From: an uncultured Clostridia bacterium
GTDB taxonomy: Bacteria > Bacillota > Clostridia > Christensenellales > Borkfalkiaceae
NCBI GenBank assembly: GCA_944342055.1
Contig: CALVME010000040.1
Coordinates: 1-53,847, forward strand
Length of the DNA stretch: 53,847 nucleotides
Direction: 5' to 3'
Positions within the stretch are counted from its first letter, which is position 1. Each line of letters begins with the position of its first letter. The notes beneath the pieces were generated by a model. It saw only the letters and a program-made list of their open reading frames with translations. It was not told where the DNA came from and searched no databases. Both the position numbers and the translations under genes were made by a program. This document shows, piece by piece, positions 51,494 through 53,847 of the stretch.

Positions 51494-52708
51494 TCATCTG
51501 TCGACGCGGCAAGCGCCGACGGGTCTGATTTTCGCGGGAAATACGTTTTCCGCACCAAACACACCCGACATGCGAGCGACATAATTCGCCTCTTCCGCAT
51601 CGGAAAGAATGGCGATGATCGTTCCCGCAAATCCTCCTCCATGCAGGCGCACCGCCCCGTCGCGGATGAGCGTCTTCGACATGCGAAGCCCCAGAACGAT
51701 GGGCTGCGACGTGCTTCCAGGCACAAACGCATTCTGTAAAAGCGTAAGTGAACTCTCCCCCGATTCGTTCACGGCAGAGAGAAATTCCGACGTATTGCCA
51801 AACTTCAGCGCCTTTGCCGCACGCTCCACCCTTTCGTTTTCGTCGTAGAAATGGAAGGCACGCAGGATCGCACGCTCGCTCACTTTCTTGCGCAGCAACG
51901 GGATCGCGTCGAAAAATTTTTCAAACGGCACCTGACGCAGCACTTCCTTTCCGAAGCAAGAGGCGACTTCCTTCATCTCCTTTTTGATCGCGGCATAGTG
52001 CTCTGTCAGCTCGGCATGCGAACCGCCCGTATTGGTGATGACGAGCGAATACCCTTTGGGGATGGCGAGCTGTTCGGATTTCGGGGCTTTGGGCTGTTCA
52101 AAGTCAATGAGATTGAGCCCCCCATACGCGACGCCCGACTGATCGAGCAAGCCGCAAGGCTTCCCGAAAAAGCGATCTTCCGCAAACTGACCGATCGCCG
52201 CCTTTTCGACTTTGGAGAGCCTGCCCTCAAGGTACAGATCGTTGAAAATCTCGACGAGAAGCACCTCAAACGCGGCAGACGAAGACACGCCTGCCCCGCG
52301 GAATACGGTACTGTCCGTATAGGCGGTAAACCCTCCGACCTTCCAGCCCCGCGCCTGGATCGCATTCGCAACGCCGCGCGCCATCGCGATGCTCTTACCG
52401 CGCTCACGCGCGCGCATCGCCGTATCTTTGAGCGAAAAACGGATGGGAGCAAATCCCTCGGAACAGATCTCGACCATGCCGTCGTTCCTTCGCCCCACTG
52501 CAGCCGCCACGTCGCAGGAAATTGCCGAGACGAGAACTTTGCCGCACTGATGATCGGTATGATTTCCTAAAACTTCCGCTCTGCCCGAAGAAGAATAGAA
52601 CGCTTCGGGAAATACGCCGCTCTCGGAAAACCGATCTTCCAACGCGCGATAGCGCTGTTCTATCGCCTCGATATCTGCATTTTCACCATAGTACAAAGCA
52701 TAATTCAT
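51494..52708 (-). CDS. galK: Galactokinase
   Basis: 404 residues, GHMP kinase, phosphorylates galactose at C1. The galactose-binding signature is GRAEVLGNHTDHQCGKVL (usual GR-x-N-L-I-G-E-H-x-D-Y). The ATP-binding loop is STVFRGAGVSSSAAFEVLLV, and the C-terminal GHMP motif is GGGFAGTIIAIL. LNLIDFEQP and VITNTGGSHAELTE fit galactokinase rather than mevalonate kinase, as does galM next door. The E-to-N change in the G-N-H-T-D-H motif is seen in a clade of Clostridial proteins. The -10 box lies 9 bases before the ATG, so the leader is only about 2 bases and no ribosome site exists. Confidence 0.92.
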   Translation of the reverse strand: MNYALYYGENADIEAIEQRYRALEDRFSESGVFPEAFYSSSGRAEVLGNHTDHQCGKVLVSAISCDVAAAVGRRNDGMVEICSEGFAPIRFSLKDTAMRARERGKSIAMARGVANAIQARGWKVGGFTAYTDSTVFRGAGVSSSAAFEVLLVEIFNDLYLEGRLSKVEKAAIGQFAEDRFFGKPCGLLDQSGVAYGGLNLIDFEQPKAPKSEQLAIPKGYSLVITNTGGSHAELTEHYAAIKKEMKEVASCFGKEVLRQVPFEKFFDAIPLLRKKVSERAILRAFHFYDENERVERAAKALKFGNTSEFLSAVNESGESSLTLLQNAFVPGSTSQPIVLGLRMSKTLIRDGAVRLHGGGFAGTIIAILSDAEEANYVARMSGVFGAENVFPAKIRPVGACRVDR

Positions 52709-52717
52709 AACAAAATT

Positions 52718-52746
52718 ATTATATCACAATCGGCCTTCGATGTAAA
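52718..52746 (-). promoter_or_regulatory. Promoter of galK-galM, near-leaderless
   Basis: Minus strand: TTTACA, 17 bases ending in TGA, TATAAT (extended -10), then nine bases and the galK ATG. Confidence 0.8.
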
Positions 52747-52778
52747 TAACTATGCAAAAATTCCCGCAAAATATTTTT

Positions 52779-53459
52779 ATGAAACGCAATCTAACCCTTT
52801 TTACCGCCGCCATGCTTGCGCTCGCGCTGTTCTTCGCCCTCTGTACGGGAAAACTGTACGCAAAGAGCGTCGGTTCCTTTGCGGAGGAAAAACGCGTCTA
52901 TCTCACCTTTGACGACGGTCCGAGCGACCGCGTCACCCCCCTCGTGCTGGATATTCTGAAAGAGGAAAACGTCCCCGCCACTTTTTTTGTCGTCGGCTCG
53001 CAGGCAGTCTCCCGCCCCTATCTGCTCAAACGGATCGTCGAAGAAGGGCACAGCATCGCCATCCACTGTTACGACCACACCTATCGGACGATCTACGGTT
53101 CGAGGGACGCCTTGCTGTCAGACATACGCCGCTGTCAGTCCCTTATCGCCTCTGTCACGGGGATTTCTCCCTCGTTGTACAGATTTCCGGGCGGCTCCTT
53201 TCACGTCCGCGAAGAGCTGAAACAAGCCGTAAAGGACGCTGGCTACAAGGCGGTAGACTGGAACGCATCCTGTCGGGACGAGGAGATCAAAAACGCCACG
53301 CCCGAACAGCTCTTTGACGCCGCAAAAGCCACCTCGTATGACAGGAACCGCATCGTGCTTTTGTGCCACGACAGCACGAACCACACCAACACCGCCAAAG
53401 CTCTGCCGCAGATCATCGCATACTACCGCTCCAGGGGTTACGCATTCGGAAAGCTTTGA
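52779..53459 (+). CDS. Polysaccharide deacetylase (NodB domain), exported
   Basis: 226 residues. Signal or anchor MKRNLTLFTAAMLALALFFA, then a NodB-type domain: YLTFDDGPSDRVT (catalytic Asp and metal Asp), HSIAIHCYDHT (H-x3-H metal ligands), LYRFPGGSFH (R-x-P-G-G), AVDWNASCRDE and VLLCHDSTNH (catalytic His). Likely acts on peptidoglycan or another N-acetylated wall polymer; PdaA-like cortex-muramate deacetylation is possible in a spore former. The start at 52779 gives a standard signal peptide; ATG at 52752 would add nine residues, and neither has a ribosome site. Divergent from galK. Confidence 0.9.
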   Translation: MKRNLTLFTAAMLALALFFALCTGKLYAKSVGSFAEEKRVYLTFDDGPSDRVTPLVLDILKEENVPATFFVVGSQAVSRPYLLKRIVEEGHSIAIHCYDHTYRTIYGSRDALLSDIRRCQSLIASVTGISPSLYRFPGGSFHVREELKQAVKDAGYKAVDWNASCRDEEIKNATPEQLFDAAKATSYDRNRIVLLCHDSTNHTNTAKALPQIIAYYRSRGYAFGKL

Positions 53460-53548
53460 ACAAAACGGGAAAGGCAAACGTCCTTGGCTCGCGCAAGTGC
53501 AAGGAACGCGACGATTTTGCAATGCGGAAACGCTTGGAGCGCCAAAAA

Positions 53549-53568
53549 AACCGCGCAAAGACGCGGTT
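53549..53568 (+). terminator. Weak terminator after the polysaccharide deacetylase gene
   Basis: AACCGCG, 6 bases, CGCGGTT, followed by ATTATAA rather than a clean T-run. Confidence 0.5.
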
Positions 53569-53590
53569 ATTATAAAGCGGTTATTATAAA
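53563..53590. repeat. 14-base tandem duplication at the GC/AT boundary
   Basis: GCGGTTATTATAAA occurs twice back to back. After it the base composition changes sharply to AT-rich DNA. Confidence 0.8.
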
Positions 53591-53643
53591 AAAGGGGAGC
53601 TGAAAAGGGCGTGCCCCATAGGGAATTAAATTGAATAAGTTAT

Positions 53644-53672
53644 AAAACTCGAGTTTTGATAAGTCGAGTTTT
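53644..53672. repeat. Inverted repeat ahead of the AT-rich gene
   Basis: AAAACTCGA, 11 bases, TCGAGTTTT, then CTTTTATC. It may be a terminator or the end of an inserted element. Confidence 0.55.
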
Positions 53673-53693
53673 CTTTTATCCACATAAAACAGA

Positions 53694-53722
53694 TTGAATT
53701 AAAGTTAATTTTATGTTATAAT
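53694..53722 (+). promoter_or_regulatory. Promoter of the AT-rich gene at the right edge
   Basis: TTGAAT, 17 bases, TATAAT, with a leader of about 55 bases ending in an AAGGGAG ribosome site. Confidence 0.85.
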
Positions 53723-53783
53723 AAAGTCATCGATAAATAAGAATTTACAAAGTTGATAAAACACAAAGGGAGACGGAAAAAAT

Positions 53784-53847
53784 ATGATTGAACAAATTTT
53801 TAAATTAACACAAGGAAATGAAAAAACAGTTGAAAAGGTAATTATTG
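53784..53847 (+). CDS. Start of an AT-rich gene, cut off by window edge
   Basis: Only 21 residues are present: MIEQIFKLTQGNEKTVEKVI and I. AAGGGAGA lies 9 bases upstream. AT-rich codons (AAA, ATT, TTA) differ strongly from the rest of the window, so the gene was probably gained recently. The start recalls small Clostridial cupin proteins that begin M-I-E-K-x-F-K-x-T-x-x-N-E-K, but with so little sequence this is a guess. Confidence 0.7.
   Translation, partial: MIEQIFKLTQGNEKTVEKVII

Overview
The window looks like the chromosome of a GC-rich, spore-forming Clostridia-type member of the Bacillota. It carries spoIIID, yqfC and yqfD, the Firmicute order yqfC-yqfD-phoH-pgpH-ybeY-era, and two promoters that fit the sigma-E consensus. 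Strong GGAGG-type ribosome sites, TTGNNN-17-TATAAT promoters and many 4-base ATGA gene overlaps support this. An uncultured gut-type lineage is possible, but that is only an inference. Most genes lie on the minus strand.

Layout. 1-5130: yicC-gmk-rpoZ-priA-def-fmt, one long operon (fmt runs off the left edge). 5145-9377: pcrA-ligA. 9374-10115: rpsU and a small unknown gene. 10147-13490: ABC transporter fusion and a sugar isomerase-like gene. 13604-17291: two membrane proteins and phosphoglucomutase. 17342-25957: a compact, intact, tailless phage-type head and packaging cassette (regulator, large terminase, small-terminase-like protein, P22-type portal, scaffold-like protein, major capsid protein, adaptor-like protein, propeller-like protein, Gly/Ser-linker protein). 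No integrase, replication, tail or lysis gene accompanies it. 24787-29085: two plus-strand envelope proteins (signal peptide, SH3-like part, C-terminal anchor) interleaved with the cassette's upstream end. 29135-31587: M18 aminopeptidase, degenerate DeoC-like protein, small membrane protein. 31691-36877: repeats, then the era to yqfC cluster. 37031-43695: two lipoproteins (one with an N-terminal frameshift), a split 2-hydroxyacyl-CoA dehydratase/activase pair, and spoIIID. 43716-50306: cysteine desulfidase-like gene, PAP2 phosphatase, second M18 aminopeptidase, RNA methyltransferase, ZIP transporter, and a cluster of short palindromes. 50353-53590: galK-galM and a polysaccharide deacetylase. 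From about 53590 to the end the DNA becomes very AT-rich with its own promoter and gene start, so a different element or an acquired gene begins there.

How it works together. Housekeeping modules cover start-Met formylation and deformylation, replication restart, DNA repair and ligation, nucleotide supply, ribosome and envelope functions, and galactose use. The capsid cassette is the main accessory system. Its genes are open, tightly coupled and well supplied with ribosome sites, and a perfect terminator follows the capsid gene, so it looks maintained rather than decayed. A second theme is expression style: at least six genes have the -10 box 6 or 7 bases before the ATG with no ribosome site, which predicts leaderless mRNAs.
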